Shown here: one piece after another, positions 48,803 to 58,010 of the stretch | Layout: each line of letters begins with the position of its first letter | Position numbering within the stretch: position 1 is the first letter of the stretch | NCBI GenBank assembly: GCA_003223245.1 | Contig: QHYI01000115.1 | Coordinates: 1 to 64,000 of the forward strand | Direction: 5' to 3' | Source of the DNA: Acidobacteriota bacterium | Lineage (GTDB): Bacteria > Acidobacteriota > Terriglobia > Acidiferrales > UBA7541 | Length of the DNA stretch: 64,000 bases | Program-made: the position numbers and the translations under genes | The notes under the pieces: generated by a model | Told to the model about the DNA's origin: nothing | Databases searched by the model: none | Seen by the model: only the letters and a program-made list of their open reading frames with translations

Positions 48803-49951
48803 CTAGTTTTGATTCTTTTTCGGTTTTGGCGCGTTTTTCGAGCTGCTCCGCCAATCTTCCCAATCGGTGAGTGTGGCTTTGTACATGGCTTTGGCGGCTT
48901 TGTGCAGCCAGCGGCCGCGGCGGGAAGCCAAGTCGCGCTTCACGTGAGCGATAGCTTGCGGGCTGGCGAAGTGCATGTTCGCGGTTTCCCAACCCATGTC
49001 ATAGAGCAGGCGCGCTTCGTCCCGCTCTTTGGGGAGGGAAGAAAGTTCGATGCGCGAACAATCGGGCGCTAGTCGCCGCACCAGCCAGTGACCGTGGAAG
49101 TGCACGCAGGGGTCTTTAACGCGAATGGCATTTTCGACCAACTTCGCGCCATAGACCGCATCGGATGGAAGCCGCTTGTACCAGGCGTACGCGGAAGTGC
49201 GGATGCCCTTGGCCTCGCGGGCGATGAACGCTCCTTGCCAGGATGAAAGCGCAAGAATGCGGGGGTGGCCGAGACTACCGAGTCCGGCAATGCGGCGCTT
49301 TAGTTGATATGCGCGGCAGGGCTCGGGGAGTGATTCTTCAATCAGCTTGCGAGCTTCGCCGGGCGGCTTCGCGGTGTACGGCGGGCACTGCTGCACCTTC
49401 TCCCAGAAGCGCACGGGATCGCGCAGTTTGCTTAGGGCTAGCAGACGGAGCCACTGATGATGCTCGGCGAGAACAAAAGCCTTACCGCCTGCTGCTAGTG
49501 CATCGCGGTAGCCTTCCTCGACCGCTTCAGCGGCTTCGCGGCGTGTGAGGGACAAATGTTCCTCGGAGATAGCCAGATAAGCGCTGGTTGTTAGCCGCGC
49601 CAAGTCCAGGGTGTAAGCACAGGGCCAGGCTTCGTCGAGGTCATTCACACCCCAGATGAGACGGCCTTCTTCGTCGCGCCAGGTGCCAAAATTTTCGACG
49701 TGCAGGTCGCCGACAGCGAGAACGGAAGGCGCGTTCGCGAGTTCGGGGCAGGTGTTCGGCCAGAGCTGGAGCCAGCGGTAAAAGGTTGCGCGAAAGAAGG
49801 AGAACGCCGCTTCGGCCATTTGCTGGTGCTTCAAGGCCATGTCTTGGCGCACGATGGGAAGGCGCTTCGGCAGCCAGCGCTCGAAATCGGCGGTGGCTTG
49901 GAAGATGTTCATGCAGGCAGAGGTGCGCTCGCCAGGGCTAGGCGCGGGCAT
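48803..49951 (-). CDS. DUF2252-family protein
   Basis: 382-aa protein of the DUF2252 family, which shares a kinase/phosphotransferase-like fold; function not established. The family signatures are [20 protein letters not shown] (residues about 38-57), [20 protein letters not shown] (about 79-98) and [20 protein letters not shown] (about 103-122), where GDLHxxNFG and NDFDE-like NDLDEA are the expected catalytic-loop and metal-binding motifs. The start ATG 49951 overlaps the glyA stop by 14 bp; ATG 49912 is an alternative giving 369 aa. Same-strand tight linkage with glyA suggests co-transcription. Confidence 0.85.
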   Translation of the reverse strand: MPAPSPGERTSACMNIFQATADFERWLPKRLPIVRQDMALKHQQMAEAAFSFFRATFYRWLQLWPNTCPELANAPSVLAVGDLHVENFGTWRDEEGRLIWGVNDLDEAWPCAYTLDLARLTTSAYLAISEEHLSLTRREAAEAVEEGYRDALAAGGKAFVLAEHHQWLRLLALSKLRDPVRFWEKVQQCPPYTAKPPGEARKLIEESLPEPCRAYQLKRRIAGLGSLGHPRILALSSWQGAFIAREAKGIRTSAYAWYKRLPSDAVYGAKLVENAIRVKDPCVHFHGHWLVRRLAPDCSRIELSSLPKERDEARLLYDMGWETANMHFASPQAIAHVKRDLASRRGRWLHKAAKAMYKATLTDWEDWRSSSKNAPKPKKNQN

Positions 49952-51251
49952 GCTCCGTATGCGCTTTGGCGGCGTGCATGCGGGCTTCGTAAACTGGGAA
50001 CTTTGTGGCTAGGTCAGCGACTTGTTTGCGGACGCGCTGCTCGACTTCGGTGTTCCCGATGTTCGTAAGGACATCGGCAATCCAGCCGCCAATCTGCTCC
50101 ATTTCGGGCTCGTGCATGCCGCGCGTGGTGATGGACGGGCTACCCAGGCGGATACCACCGGCCTTCATTGGCGGTAGCGGATCGAAGGGAATAGCATTTT
50201 TGTTTACGGTGATGCCGGCGCGGTCGAGAGCTTTCTCCGCGTCGGAGCCGGTGATTCCGCGTGGGTGCACTTCGATCAGAAACAGGTGATTGTCTGTGCC
50301 GCCGCTGACGATGCGGAATCCGCGCTTAGCTACGGTCGCCGCCATCGCTTTCGTGTTGGCCACCACTTGCTTTTGGTATTCCTGGAACGACGGCTCCATC
50401 GCTTCTTTCAGACACACGGCTTTGGCTGCGATGGTGTGGACGAGCGGCCCACCCTGCGTTCCGGGGAAGGTCAGCTTGTCCAATTCCTTGGCGAAAGGGG
50501 CTTTGCAGAGAACCATGCCGCCGCGCGGTCCGCGGAGCGTCTTGTGGGTGGTGGTGGAAACGATGTCCGCGTGGGGAATCGGGCTGGGATGCACGCCTGC
50601 GGCGACCAACCCCGCGATGTGCGCCATGTCCACAAAGAAAATCGCGCCGACCGCTTTCGCGGCTTTGGCGATGCGCTCGAAATCGATGATGCGCGGGTAC
50701 GCGCTTGCTCCTGCCACAATCATTTTCGGTTTGTGCTCGCGTGCCAGGCGCTCGATTTCGACGTAATCGATGCGCTCGTCTTCTTTGCGCACGCCGTAGG
50801 CCACGAACTTGTACATGCGGCCGGAAAAATTCAGGGGATGCCCGTGGGTCAGGTGGCCGCCGTGGGAGAGATTCATGCCCAAAACCGTATCGCCTGGTTG
50901 CAGCAGGGACATGTAGACGGCGACGTTTGCGGAAGTTCCCGAGTGCGCCTGCACGTTGGCGTGCTCGGCTCGGAAAAGTTCTTTCGCGCGGTCAATGGCT
51001 AATTGTTCGACTTTGTCCGCGAATTCGCAGCCCCCGTAATAGCGCCGGCCCGGGTAGCCTTCCGCGTATTTGTTGGTGAAAATCGAACCCATGGCTTCGA
51101 GCACTGCTTCGGAGACAAGATTTTCTGAGGGAATCAGCTCGAGCCCGGTGGCCTGACGGCGCGCCTCTTCCCGCAGCAGATCGGCGATTTGCGGATCAAC
51201 GGAATCGAGCGGGCGATTCATGCGCTCTTCAGCGGAGGTGGTTGGCGGCAT
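49938..51251 (-). CDS. glyA: Serine hydroxymethyltransferase GlyA
   Basis: PLP enzyme interconverting serine and glycine while charging tetrahydrofolate with one-carbon units. The 437-aa protein shows [20 protein letters not shown] (36-55), [20 protein letters not shown], the folate/PLP pocket [32 protein letters not shown], and the Schiff-base site [15 protein letters not shown] with Lys237. ATG 51251 is preferred because GAGGAAT lies upstream on the minus strand; the open frame extends to 51299. Length of about 420-440 aa is standard. Confidence 0.96.
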   Translation of the reverse strand: MPPTTSAEERMNRPLDSVDPQIADLLREEARRQATGLELIPSENLVSEAVLEAMGSIFTNKYAEGYPGRRYYGGCEFADKVEQLAIDRAKELFRAEHANVQAHSGTSANVAVYMSLLQPGDTVLGMNLSHGGHLTHGHPLNFSGRMYKFVAYGVRKEDERIDYVEIERLAREHKPKMIVAGASAYPRIIDFERIAKAAKAVGAIFFVDMAHIAGLVAAGVHPSPIPHADIVSTTTHKTLRGPRGGMVLCKAPFAKELDKLTFPGTQGGPLVHTIAAKAVCLKEAMEPSFQEYQKQVVANTKAMAATVAKRGFRIVSGGTDNHLFLIEVHPRGITGSDAEKALDRAGITVNKNAIPFDPLPPMKAGGIRLGSPSITTRGMHEPEMEQIGGWIADVLTNIGNTEVEQRVRKQVADLATKFPVYEARMHAAKAHTEHARA

Positions 51252-51340
51252 GGCAATTCCTCGTTTCTCAGTGAGCGTGTGGTGTGAACTGAAGAGCAAT
51301 TTTATCGGATGGAGTTGCGGAAAGCCAATGCATACAAGGG

Positions 51341-51655
51341 CTGCGCGATCGTGGACTCCTCGAAGCAGCTATCTATCGCCCGCAAAACGGATACTATGAG
51401 GATTTGATTCACGAAGCTGCGGCGCTGATGGAATCCCTCGCCAACAATCATGCCTTCCTGGAGGGCTATAAGCGCATCAGCTTCGTTCTGACCGATGCGT
51501 TTCTGCCCGCCAACGGGAGCTTTCTGGCCGTGGAGGCACTGAGCGCGCACCGGTTCATCACGGAGGCAATCAGCAAGAGAGAGTTTCGATTTCGCCAGAT
51601 CCGGGAATGGCTTGCCGAACGCGCACGACCTCTCTCCGACCAGGGCAGTTTGTGA
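51341..51655 (+). pseudogene. Doc/Fic-type toxin, 5'-truncated relic
   Basis: The frame reads [20 protein letters not shown] at 51341-51400, then DLIHEAAALMESLANNHAFL and EGYKRISFVLTDAFLPANGS, closely like the Doc (death-on-curing) family, whose active motif is HxFxDGNKR. Here it is HAFLEGYKR, so the Asp/Asn of the Fic motif are replaced (D to E, N to Y). The N-terminal part with the usual start is missing because the sequence merges with the glyA upstream region. No Phd antitoxin gene is present. Likely an inactive remnant of a toxin-antitoxin pair; a TTG at 51404 could start an 83-aa product. Confidence 0.65.
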
Positions 51656-51678
51656 ATTTTCGCTGCTGATAGAGCCGA

Positions 51679-52167
51679 TTAACCGGCACCTTGTGCTTTG
51701 GTTCGTTCTCCTTGTTCTATGGCGGCGATTTTGTCGAGGCGGCGCTGGTGGCGGCCACCGAGGTAGGCGGTGGCCAAGAAAACTTGAACCATTTCAATGG
51801 CGGCTTCGCCGGTGACAATTCGGCCGCCCAAGGCGAGCACATTGGCGTCGTTGTGCTCGCGCGCGAGGCGCGCAGTGTTCACGTCATGCGCAACGGCGGC
51901 ACGGATGCCCGGAATTTTGTTCGCGGCAATAGAAATTCCAATTCCGGTGCCACAAACGGCGATTCCCAAGTCCGCTTGTTTTGAAACTACGTGTTCGCCT
52001 ACGGCTTTGCCGTAGTCGGGATAGTCCACAGATCCTTCGGAAGAAGTTCCGAGGTCGCTCACGGCGTAGGCTGCGCCCTCTAGGTACTTGCGAATAGCTT
52101 CTTTGACGGAAAATCCGGCGTGGTCGGAACCGATGGCGATGCGCGGCTTAGAAGGTGCCTCGGTCAT
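51679..52167 (-). CDS. rpiB: Ribose-5-phosphate isomerase B
   Basis: Interconverts ribose 5-phosphate and ribulose 5-phosphate in the pentose phosphate pathway, cytoplasmic. The 162-aa protein has IAIGSDHAGFSVKEAIRKYL (residues 10-29), VDYPDYGKAV, the catalytic-site AVCGTGIGISIAANKIPGIR with Cys72, and EHNDANVLALGGRIVTGEAA. ATG 52167 is chosen: GGGGAG lies upstream on the minus strand, and the longer open frame to 52356 precedes the domain. The C-terminal about 15 residues are a low-complexity tail. Stand-alone gene convergent with the doc relic. Confidence 0.94.
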   Translation of the reverse strand: MTEAPSKPRIAIGSDHAGFSVKEAIRKYLEGAAYAVSDLGTSSEGSVDYPDYGKAVGEHVVSKQADLGIAVCGTGIGISIAANKIPGIRAAVAHDVNTARLAREHNDANVLALGGRIVTGEAAIEMVQVFLATAYLGGRHQRRLDKIAAIEQGERTKAQGAG

Positions 52168-52395
52168 GCGCTCCCCTGAAGTAAAGCTGGCGCGATTGTA
52201 TATGATGAGGCCCTGGTTGCACAGTCCTGGTCGCTTGATTCGTTGGAAATGCCTGAGGAGCAGCCATGCGCCAGAGCCTGTGGCTGGCGAGGGGGCCTGG
52301 CAGTCCGCAACTTCATTTCCGTTCCTTGCCGCAGCGCAAGAGAAACCGATTGCCATTCGCGATGTTCTTTCCTTATTGCTGCAGAATGCGGGTGG

Positions 52396-52401
52396 TATAG
52401 T
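52396..52401 (+). promoter_or_regulatory. Candidate -10 box for the cytochrome/PQQ operon
   Basis: TATAGT at 52396-52401 lies 42 bp before the ATG at 52443. The TTGCTG at 52376-52381 is a -35 candidate but with a 14-bp spacer, too short for a standard sigma-70 site. Confidence 0.3.
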
Positions 52402-52442
52402 TGCCGCTGCCCGCCCTGTTACGGCGAAGGAGTTGAGAATTC

Positions 52443-53330
52443 ATGCGCCCATCGAATCCGTTTGAGCCGATTCTGCGAAATAGCGGAATGACCGCCTGCC
52501 GCCTGCTTTGCCTGGGCTGTCTTGCGCTGTCGAGTTCTTTCGTGGCGAACCGCGCGGTCTTTGCGCAGGAAAAGAATCCTTACGCCGGCGACGCGAAAAT
52601 CGCCAAGCTCGGCGAATACCAATTTCGCTTGAACTGCGCGTTTTGCCACGGGCTGGGGGCGCGCGGAGGCGGGCGCGGGCCGGATTTAACGCGAGCGCAA
52701 AAGCGCCACGGCAACTCCGACGCGGAGATGTTTCACAACATTCATGACGGCATTCCAGGCACCGCGATGCCCGCGGCCACCAATGGCGGTATCGGCGTGG
52801 GCATGAGCGACGAAGAAATCTGGCAAGTGATTACTTATCTTCGCAGCGTGCAGGTAAAAGCTCCCGCGCAGCCGGTAGGAAACGCCGAGCACGGCAAGGA
52901 ACTTTTCAGCGGCGCGGCAGGCTGCTCCAGCTGCCACATGTTGCAAGGGAAAGGGGGCCGCCTTGGGCCGGATCTCAGTGCCGTGGGCGCTTCGCGCTCG
53001 ATGGAATATCTCCTCGAATCCGTGCGCAATCCCAGCCAGCGGCTGGCGCAAGGCATCTTCGAATCAATGAAGGAGTTTCCACAGGAATACGAATCGGTTT
53101 CGGTGGTGACCGCCGACGGAACGAAGCTCAGCGGCGTGGTTCTCAACGAAGATCAGTTTACTTTGCAAATGCTGGACACCCGCGAGCAGTTGCACTTGTT
53201 TGAGAAGGACAAGTTGCGCTCGTTCGAGACGCGGCGCGAATCGCTGATGCCTGCTTACGACCAAAAAACGCTGAGCGACAAGGATCTGCAGGACCTGATC
53301 GCTTACCTGCAAAGCGTAGGCGCCCAATGA
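52443..53330 (+). CDS. Dihaem cytochrome c with haem-binding-domain C-terminus
   Basis: 295-aa exported electron carrier. The signal region is LLCLGCLALSSSFVANRAVFAQ (up to about residue 40). Two haem sites: LNCAFCHG (about 61-68) with KRHGNSDAEMFHNIHDGIPGTAMP, and GCSSCHM (about 160-166). The C-terminus with YLLESVRNPSQRLAQGIFES, VSVVTADGTKLSGVVLNEDQ and LFEKDKLRSF resembles the putative haem-binding domain (TIGR02603 type) known from Planctomycetes and Acidobacteria. AAGGAG precedes ATG 52443. It overlaps the dehydrogenase by ATGA and should accept its electrons. Confidence 0.9.
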   Translation: MRPSNPFEPILRNSGMTACRLLCLGCLALSSSFVANRAVFAQEKNPYAGDAKIAKLGEYQFRLNCAFCHGLGARGGGRGPDLTRAQKRHGNSDAEMFHNIHDGIPGTAMPAATNGGIGVGMSDEEIWQVITYLRSVQVKAPAQPVGNAEHGKELFSGAAGCSSCHMLQGKGGRLGPDLSAVGASRSMEYLLESVRNPSQRLAQGIFESMKEFPQEYESVSVVTADGTKLSGVVLNEDQFTLQMLDTREQLHLFEKDKLRSFETRRESLMPAYDQKTLSDKDLQDLIAYLQSVGAQ

Positions 53331-54997
53331 AATATGAATGGACGGAGATGGCAGGCTCGCTGCGGCGGCCGGCCACGCGCGGCCTCGGAATGACAATCGC
53401 TCTAAGTGCGATACCCCTTTTGTTGACTGGGGCGGTTAACGGGGGGCTCGCTTCGGTTGCCTGTGCGCAAGTGACGCCGCAACGGCTGCTGGAATCCGCG
53501 AAAGAGCCGCAAAACTGGCTGATGTATTCCGGAGATTATGCGGGGCGGCGCTACAGCGCGCTCGATCAGATCAGCACGGCGAATGCGGCTTCGCTCGTGC
53601 CGAAGTGGGCGTACCAAACGATGGCGGGAGGAAAATTTGAAACCACACCGCTGGTCGTTGACGGCGTGCTTTATGGGACCGGCGCCGACGATCGCGCTTT
53701 CGCACTCGACGCGCGCTCTGGACGCCCCATTTGGCAATACCAGCGCGCCCTGCCGCCGGATATTCGTCCTTGCTGCGGCCGCGTGAATCGCGGACTCGCC
53801 ATTCTTGGGGACAAAGTGTTTCTTGGCACGCTCGACGCACACCTCATCGCACTCGACACAAAAACCGGAAACATCGTTTGGGATGTCAACGCGGCCGGCG
53901 GATCCGACTATAACAAGGGCTACAGCATCACGCTCGCGCCGCTGGTGATCAAAAATCTCGTGCTCATCGGCGTTTCCGGCGGCGAATATGGCATTCGCGG
54001 TTTCATCGACGCTTACGACGCCGCGACCGGCGCGCGCCAGTGGCGCTTCTACACGGTTCCCGGTCCAGGCGAACCCGGCCATGAAACCTGGGAAGGCGAC
54101 TCCTGGAAAATTGGCGGCGCGCCTGCTTGGATTACCGGCACGTACGATCCAGCGACGAATACGACGTTCTGGACCACAGGCAATCCTTCACCTTCGAATC
54201 GCGGCGAAGGCCGCGCTGGAGACAATCTCTACAGCAATTCTTTGCTGGCGCTCGATCCGGCCACCGGAAAATTGAAATGGTATTTTCAATTTACGAAGCA
54301 TGACGAACACGACTACGATGCGACGCAAGTTCCCGTTCTGGTTGAGGACGGCGACCGCCATCTCATCTTGCAAGCCAATCGCAACGGTTTCTTTTACGTC
54401 CTTGACCGCAGCAACGGAAAGCTTCTTTCCGCCACTCCCTACGGCAAAGTCACTTGGAGCAACGCGAAAGACGCGAGCGGCGTGCCTATTGAACGCAAAG
54501 AGGCTTCGCCCACTCTGACTGGAGTGCCGGTTTGCCCCGGTGCGCTCGGCGCCACGAACTGGTTCTCGCCGACCTACGACGCGCAAACGAAACTTTTCTA
54601 CGTCACGGCGCGCGAACAGTGCGACATTTTCAGCACTGCACCCCAGCCTTACGATCCGGGCCACGCGTTTTACGGCAGCGCGTATTTCCCGAACGACAAT
54701 GCGCAGCCGTTTTGGGGAGCCGTTCGCGCTGTCGATCCCGCGACCGGCCAGATCAAATGGGAGCTCAAGCATCTCTCGCCGTCGTGGTCGGGTGTGCTTT
54801 CTACCGCAGGGGGGCTTGTCTTCACCGGCGATGCCGAAGGGAATTTCATGGCGCTCGATGCGGCTTTTGGAAAAATTCTCTGGCACTTTCAGTGTGGCGC
54901 AGCAATCTACGCCGGGCCCATGACGTACGCCATCGACGGCAAGCAATACGTCGCCATCGCCGCGGGTAGCACGCTTTTCGCGTTTGGTCTCCCCTGA
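53327..54997 (+). CDS. PQQ-dependent methanol/ethanol-type dehydrogenase
   Basis: 556-aa periplasmic quinoprotein of the beta-propeller family that oxidises alcohols or aldehydes. NWLMYSGDYAGRRYSALDQI near residue 65 is the N-terminal signature; the adjacent cysteine pair PCCGRVNRGLAI (about 148) is the vicinal disulfide next to PQQ; tryptophan-docking repeats such as VNAAGGSDYNKGYSITLAPL, ETWEGDSWKIGG, FWTTGNPSPSNRG and TKHDEHDYDATQVPVL follow. The signal peptide may be from the internal Met 23 (MTIALSAIPLLLTGAVNGGL), since the first 22 residues look like a read-through of a repeat. Coupled to the cytochrome. Confidence 0.92.
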   Translation: MKYEWTEMAGSLRRPATRGLGMTIALSAIPLLLTGAVNGGLASVACAQVTPQRLLESAKEPQNWLMYSGDYAGRRYSALDQISTANAASLVPKWAYQTMAGGKFETTPLVVDGVLYGTGADDRAFALDARSGRPIWQYQRALPPDIRPCCGRVNRGLAILGDKVFLGTLDAHLIALDTKTGNIVWDVNAAGGSDYNKGYSITLAPLVIKNLVLIGVSGGEYGIRGFIDAYDAATGARQWRFYTVPGPGEPGHETWEGDSWKIGGAPAWITGTYDPATNTTFWTTGNPSPSNRGEGRAGDNLYSNSLLALDPATGKLKWYFQFTKHDEHDYDATQVPVLVEDGDRHLILQANRNGFFYVLDRSNGKLLSATPYGKVTWSNAKDASGVPIERKEASPTLTGVPVCPGALGATNWFSPTYDAQTKLFYVTAREQCDIFSTAPQPYDPGHAFYGSAYFPNDNAQPFWGAVRAVDPATGQIKWELKHLSPSWSGVLSTAGGLVFTGDAEGNFMALDAAFGKILWHFQCGAAIYAGPMTYAIDGKQYVAIAAGSTLFAFGLP

Positions 54998-55002
54998 TTG
55001 TT

Positions 55003-56328
55003 CTACACCGACTTGGCGGAATCAACTTGCGTTTTATCTGCCGCTTGCGGCACTGGCGTTTGCAAGAAAAGGCTTCCAACTGCAATCGCCAGGAGCAGCA
55101 ACACGACCGGATCGATGGGATGCCGGTACCGCAGGTTGGAATGCGTGATGTAATAGAGCCAGGGAAACACCACAGGATAGGCCGCGATCGGAAAAGCATA
55201 CAGGTTGCCCTTCCAGACAAGCGTTGCGATTCCCAGCAGCCCGCCGAGCGCCGACGCGGTACTACATACGAGCACCACGCGGACCAACGGGGAATCGGCT
55301 GACAAGAATCCTCGCCATGGGTTCACCAGCCCGGTCCAAAAAGCAACAAATCGTTCCGCGATTAGGCTCACTTCAATCCTCGGATACATGCGCATGAAAG
55401 CCAGCGCCTTGCGCTTCTCCTCTTCCATGAACGACACTTCGCCCATGTGGAAATAGCGGACCAGTTCGCGCTCTTTTGAGATTTTCGGCGGCCATGAAGC
55501 ATGCGGCGCATAGTTCTCGTTGTTGCCGATGTAAAGTTCGAGCGGAAGATTCGAGCGCAGTGGAACGAATCGGTGAAACACGGCGTAGTTGCGTACCGTC
55601 CACGGCACGCAGCACAGAATCGCAATGCCCGCCGAAGCCAGCGCAGGTTTCATTGGGCGAAATTTTATTTCGCGCTCCTCTTGATCGGCTCGGTACGCTC
55701 GGTACGCTGCCCATCCCAGCAAAAACGGCAGCAGCGAACCCAGCGACGGGTTGGTCATCAGCGTGAAGCCCCACAGCAGTCCGTACCGAGACCAGTCGCG
55801 CCAGCGCTTCGATTCCGCAAGTTCCAGGGTCGCCCACAAGAGCGTTGCGCTGAGCAGCGCTGCGAGCGATGTGTCCCATACCCATTCGAAAGGAAACATA
55901 ACTGCATTGGGAAACAGAGCCCACAGCCACGCGGCCCCGCTTGCGACACGGGTCCCCGCAACGCGCTTGCCCGCATAAAAAACCGCAACGCAAACGCCGG
56001 AGGAAAACAACGCATTGAGAAAAACTACTGCGAAAAACGATGCGCGCGTGAAAACTCCGAACACGCGGAAGATGCCTGCCACCAACAGCGGATACACCGG
56101 CGTCAGCCATGCTGAGGGTCCGGTGTCTTTCCCAAACGGCGAACTGAAACCCTTTCCCGTTGCCAACGACTTCGCGATGCTTCCGGTCTCCTGGCTGAAC
56201 ATCGCCGGCGCGAGCAGATCGTGCGGAAATTTGCGCTCCTCGTGCCACACGAAAGCCAGACGCGCTGCCAGCGCTACCACAAAAATCAGCCAGACCGACC
56301 TCGCCGCTGTCAGAAGAATCTTCTTCAT
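55003..56328 (-). CDS. GT39/GT83-like polytopic membrane glycosyltransferase
   Basis: 441-aa integral membrane protein with about ten helices. The start MKKILLTAARSVWLIFVVAL and FPHDLLAPAMFSQETGSIAKSLATGKGFSSPF give the periplasmic loop 1 region, with an acidic-poor but typical ER/DxxxYDE-like context, and GLLWGFTLMTNPSLGSLLPF and AVFYAGKRVAG match dolichyl-phosphate-mannose-type transferase topology. Such enzymes transfer sugars from polyprenyl phosphate to lipid or protein in the periplasm; exact acceptor unknown. ATG 56328 preferred over TTG 56343. Confidence 0.7.
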   Translation of the reverse strand: MKKILLTAARSVWLIFVVALAARLAFVWHEERKFPHDLLAPAMFSQETGSIAKSLATGKGFSSPFGKDTGPSAWLTPVYPLLVAGIFRVFGVFTRASFFAVVFLNALFSSGVCVAVFYAGKRVAGTRVASGAAWLWALFPNAVMFPFEWVWDTSLAALLSATLLWATLELAESKRWRDWSRYGLLWGFTLMTNPSLGSLLPFLLGWAAYRAYRADQEEREIKFRPMKPALASAGIAILCCVPWTVRNYAVFHRFVPLRSNLPLELYIGNNENYAPHASWPPKISKERELVRYFHMGEVSFMEEEKRKALAFMRMYPRIEVSLIAERFVAFWTGLVNPWRGFLSADSPLVRVVLVCSTASALGGLLGIATLVWKGNLYAFPIAAYPVVFPWLYYITHSNLRYRHPIDPVVLLLLAIAVGSLFLQTPVPQAADKTQVDSAKSV

Positions 56329-56358
56329 TTCGCATTTGTGCAAACAGAAAGAAGGGAA

Positions 56359-57237
56359 TCAGTATGCCATACCGTCGGCGCTGAAAAGCGGACCCGGAGA
56401 TTTGCCCCTAGCGGCGGCTTTCCAGGCTCGCGGATTCGCGCCAAACTCATCGCGGAAGGCGCGATTGAAGTTCGACACATCACCGAAGCCGCAATCCAGC
56501 GCGACATCCAAAACTTTTTCTTTCTTCGACGCCAATCGTACCGCGGCTTCGCGCAGGCGCATCCGGCGCACGTATTGGTGCGGGGTCACTCCCGTGAGTT
56601 GCTCGAACGTGCGCAGAAAGTGGTATGGACTGAGGCCAGCTTCTCGCGCCAGGCGCCCTAGGGGCAACTCACCATCCGCATGACGCTCGATCATTCGAAC
56701 GGTTCGCGTTACACGCGCGACGCTGCTTTGCGCCACGCTGTTCGCGCTAGGGGGTAAACCGTGCACTAGCTTCACCGCCTCCGCGGCGAGTTGCACGCTC
56801 AGTTCTTCCCAGGGCATTTCCGAAGAGCGAACAAGCCCGGCGCAAGCTCTCGCCACCACCGGCGACAAGTGTTGCAAAGGCGACAGGCGCCGCGTCCCGA
56901 AATTTCCCTGTCCGCGCGAAATTCCAGCGTCCGATGATAGGCGCTCAAAGTAATCCGGCGAGTAGCGAAACGACAGGCAGCGGTCCCCCCATCCATGCTC
57001 ATGCCCACACTCGAAACATTGCCCGGCGTTGCCAAGCAGCAAAGAGCCGGGCGTCATCAGTTCCTCTGCGATCCCCGAATGATTCATTGATCCGCGATAC
57101 TGAAACGTCCCCGCCAGAACCAGGGCGATGGTGAAGAAGGGGTGATGTTCTTCAAATCTCCGGTCGCGTGGGCCACAGGTGCACACCACGTCGGCGACGT
57201 GCCATCCCTCACCCTGGCCGAGTACGCGCGCCGCCAT
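56359..57237 (-). CDS. AraC-family transcriptional regulator
   Basis: 292-aa regulator. An N-terminal cupin-like sensor domain (HHPFFTIALVLAGTFQYRGS; LLLGNAGQCFECGHEHGWGD) is followed by two helix-turn-helix motifs: LPLGRLAREAGLSPYHFLRT (about residues 195-214) and VLDVALDCGFGDVSNFNRAFRDEFG (about 240-264), with PHQYVRRMRLREAA between. The conserved start in this family is near MAARVLGQGEGW, so I use ATG 57237; the frame is open to a TTG at 57345. It is divergent from the relic at 57425 and may have controlled it. Confidence 0.85.
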   Translation of the reverse strand: MAARVLGQGEGWHVADVVCTCGPRDRRFEEHHPFFTIALVLAGTFQYRGSMNHSGIAEELMTPGSLLLGNAGQCFECGHEHGWGDRCLSFRYSPDYFERLSSDAGISRGQGNFGTRRLSPLQHLSPVVARACAGLVRSSEMPWEELSVQLAAEAVKLVHGLPPSANSVAQSSVARVTRTVRMIERHADGELPLGRLAREAGLSPYHFLRTFEQLTGVTPHQYVRRMRLREAAVRLASKKEKVLDVALDCGFGDVSNFNRAFRDEFGANPRAWKAAARGKSPGPLFSADGMAY

Positions 57238-57424
57238 GCCACCCGGCTGGCCATTGGCGGCTCGCCGCGCTACAGCCCGCTCCAATTCCACCGCAATTTT
57301 TGCCAAGAATTCCGCTCCCCAGCCGCCGTACAAGGATTCTAGCAAATCGCTGAATTACGCCGATTCGATGCGGGAAATAGCGCGAAGGGAACGAGGCTAT
57401 TGACGAAAATGCGAGGTCAGGCTC

Positions 57425-57969
57425 ATGCAGGCAACGCAAACTCGGCAGGCAGATGGTTTTACGGGGTTCTTGGCAGCCCCTGGCCGTTCGCCGGAAATCC
57501 CAGAGGGGGCGGATGTGTACGGCTGGTTGGCCGTTGGGAACTCGAAGTCCTTCATTACAAAGCTGTCGATGTGTCGGAGGGCGCATCCAGGGCGAGGCCC
57601 ACTTTAGTTGGGTGCTGGAAGGACGAGCCGTCCAGGACGCTTGGATTATGCCGAGCTGCTCGGTTCGCCACGCGGACATGGACAAAAGCAACAATAGGTA
57701 CGGCAGGACCTTGCGTGTGTGGGATGCGACGATTCAGGCGTGGTGGATTCATTCCGATCAACCCGGTGACAGGCCATCGCGAACAGCAGATTGGGCGCCG
57801 AATTAGCAAGGACATTGTGCAAGTGGGCGCACGCGCCGACGGCACGCCCACCCACTGGCGATGCAGCGAAATCACCGCAGATTCATTTCATTGGATTGGC
57901 GAAGCGCTTCAACCTGACGGACAGACATGGAACCTTGAAGGCGGGTTCCGCGCCAGGCGAATTTGTTGA
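57425..57969 (+). pseudogene. Hypothetical protein relic with about three frameshifts
   Basis: Coding-like text is spread over all frames. Frame of 57425: MQATQTRQADGFTGF to PEIPEGADVYGWL; next frame: GRWELEVLHYKAVDVSEG; next: GEAHFSWVLEGRAVQDAWIM to RTLRVWDATIQAWWIHSD; then back: PINPVTGHREQQIGRRISKD to WRCSEITADSFHWIGEA and LEGGFRARRIC with the stop at 57969. In order these parts read as one lipocalin-like, about 180-residue protein of the type often seen beside DinB and AraC genes; the exact family is not certain. Three frameshifts show it is broken, unless sequence errors occurred. Confidence 0.6.
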
Positions 57970-58010
57970 GTGGATTGGCATTACGTACAACTTTCTCTAA
58001 GGAGGCTCTC

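Noticed and set aside
48420-48992. 190-aa minus-strand frame
   Set aside because: It overlaps the DUF2252 C-terminus in another frame and has no recognisable domain.
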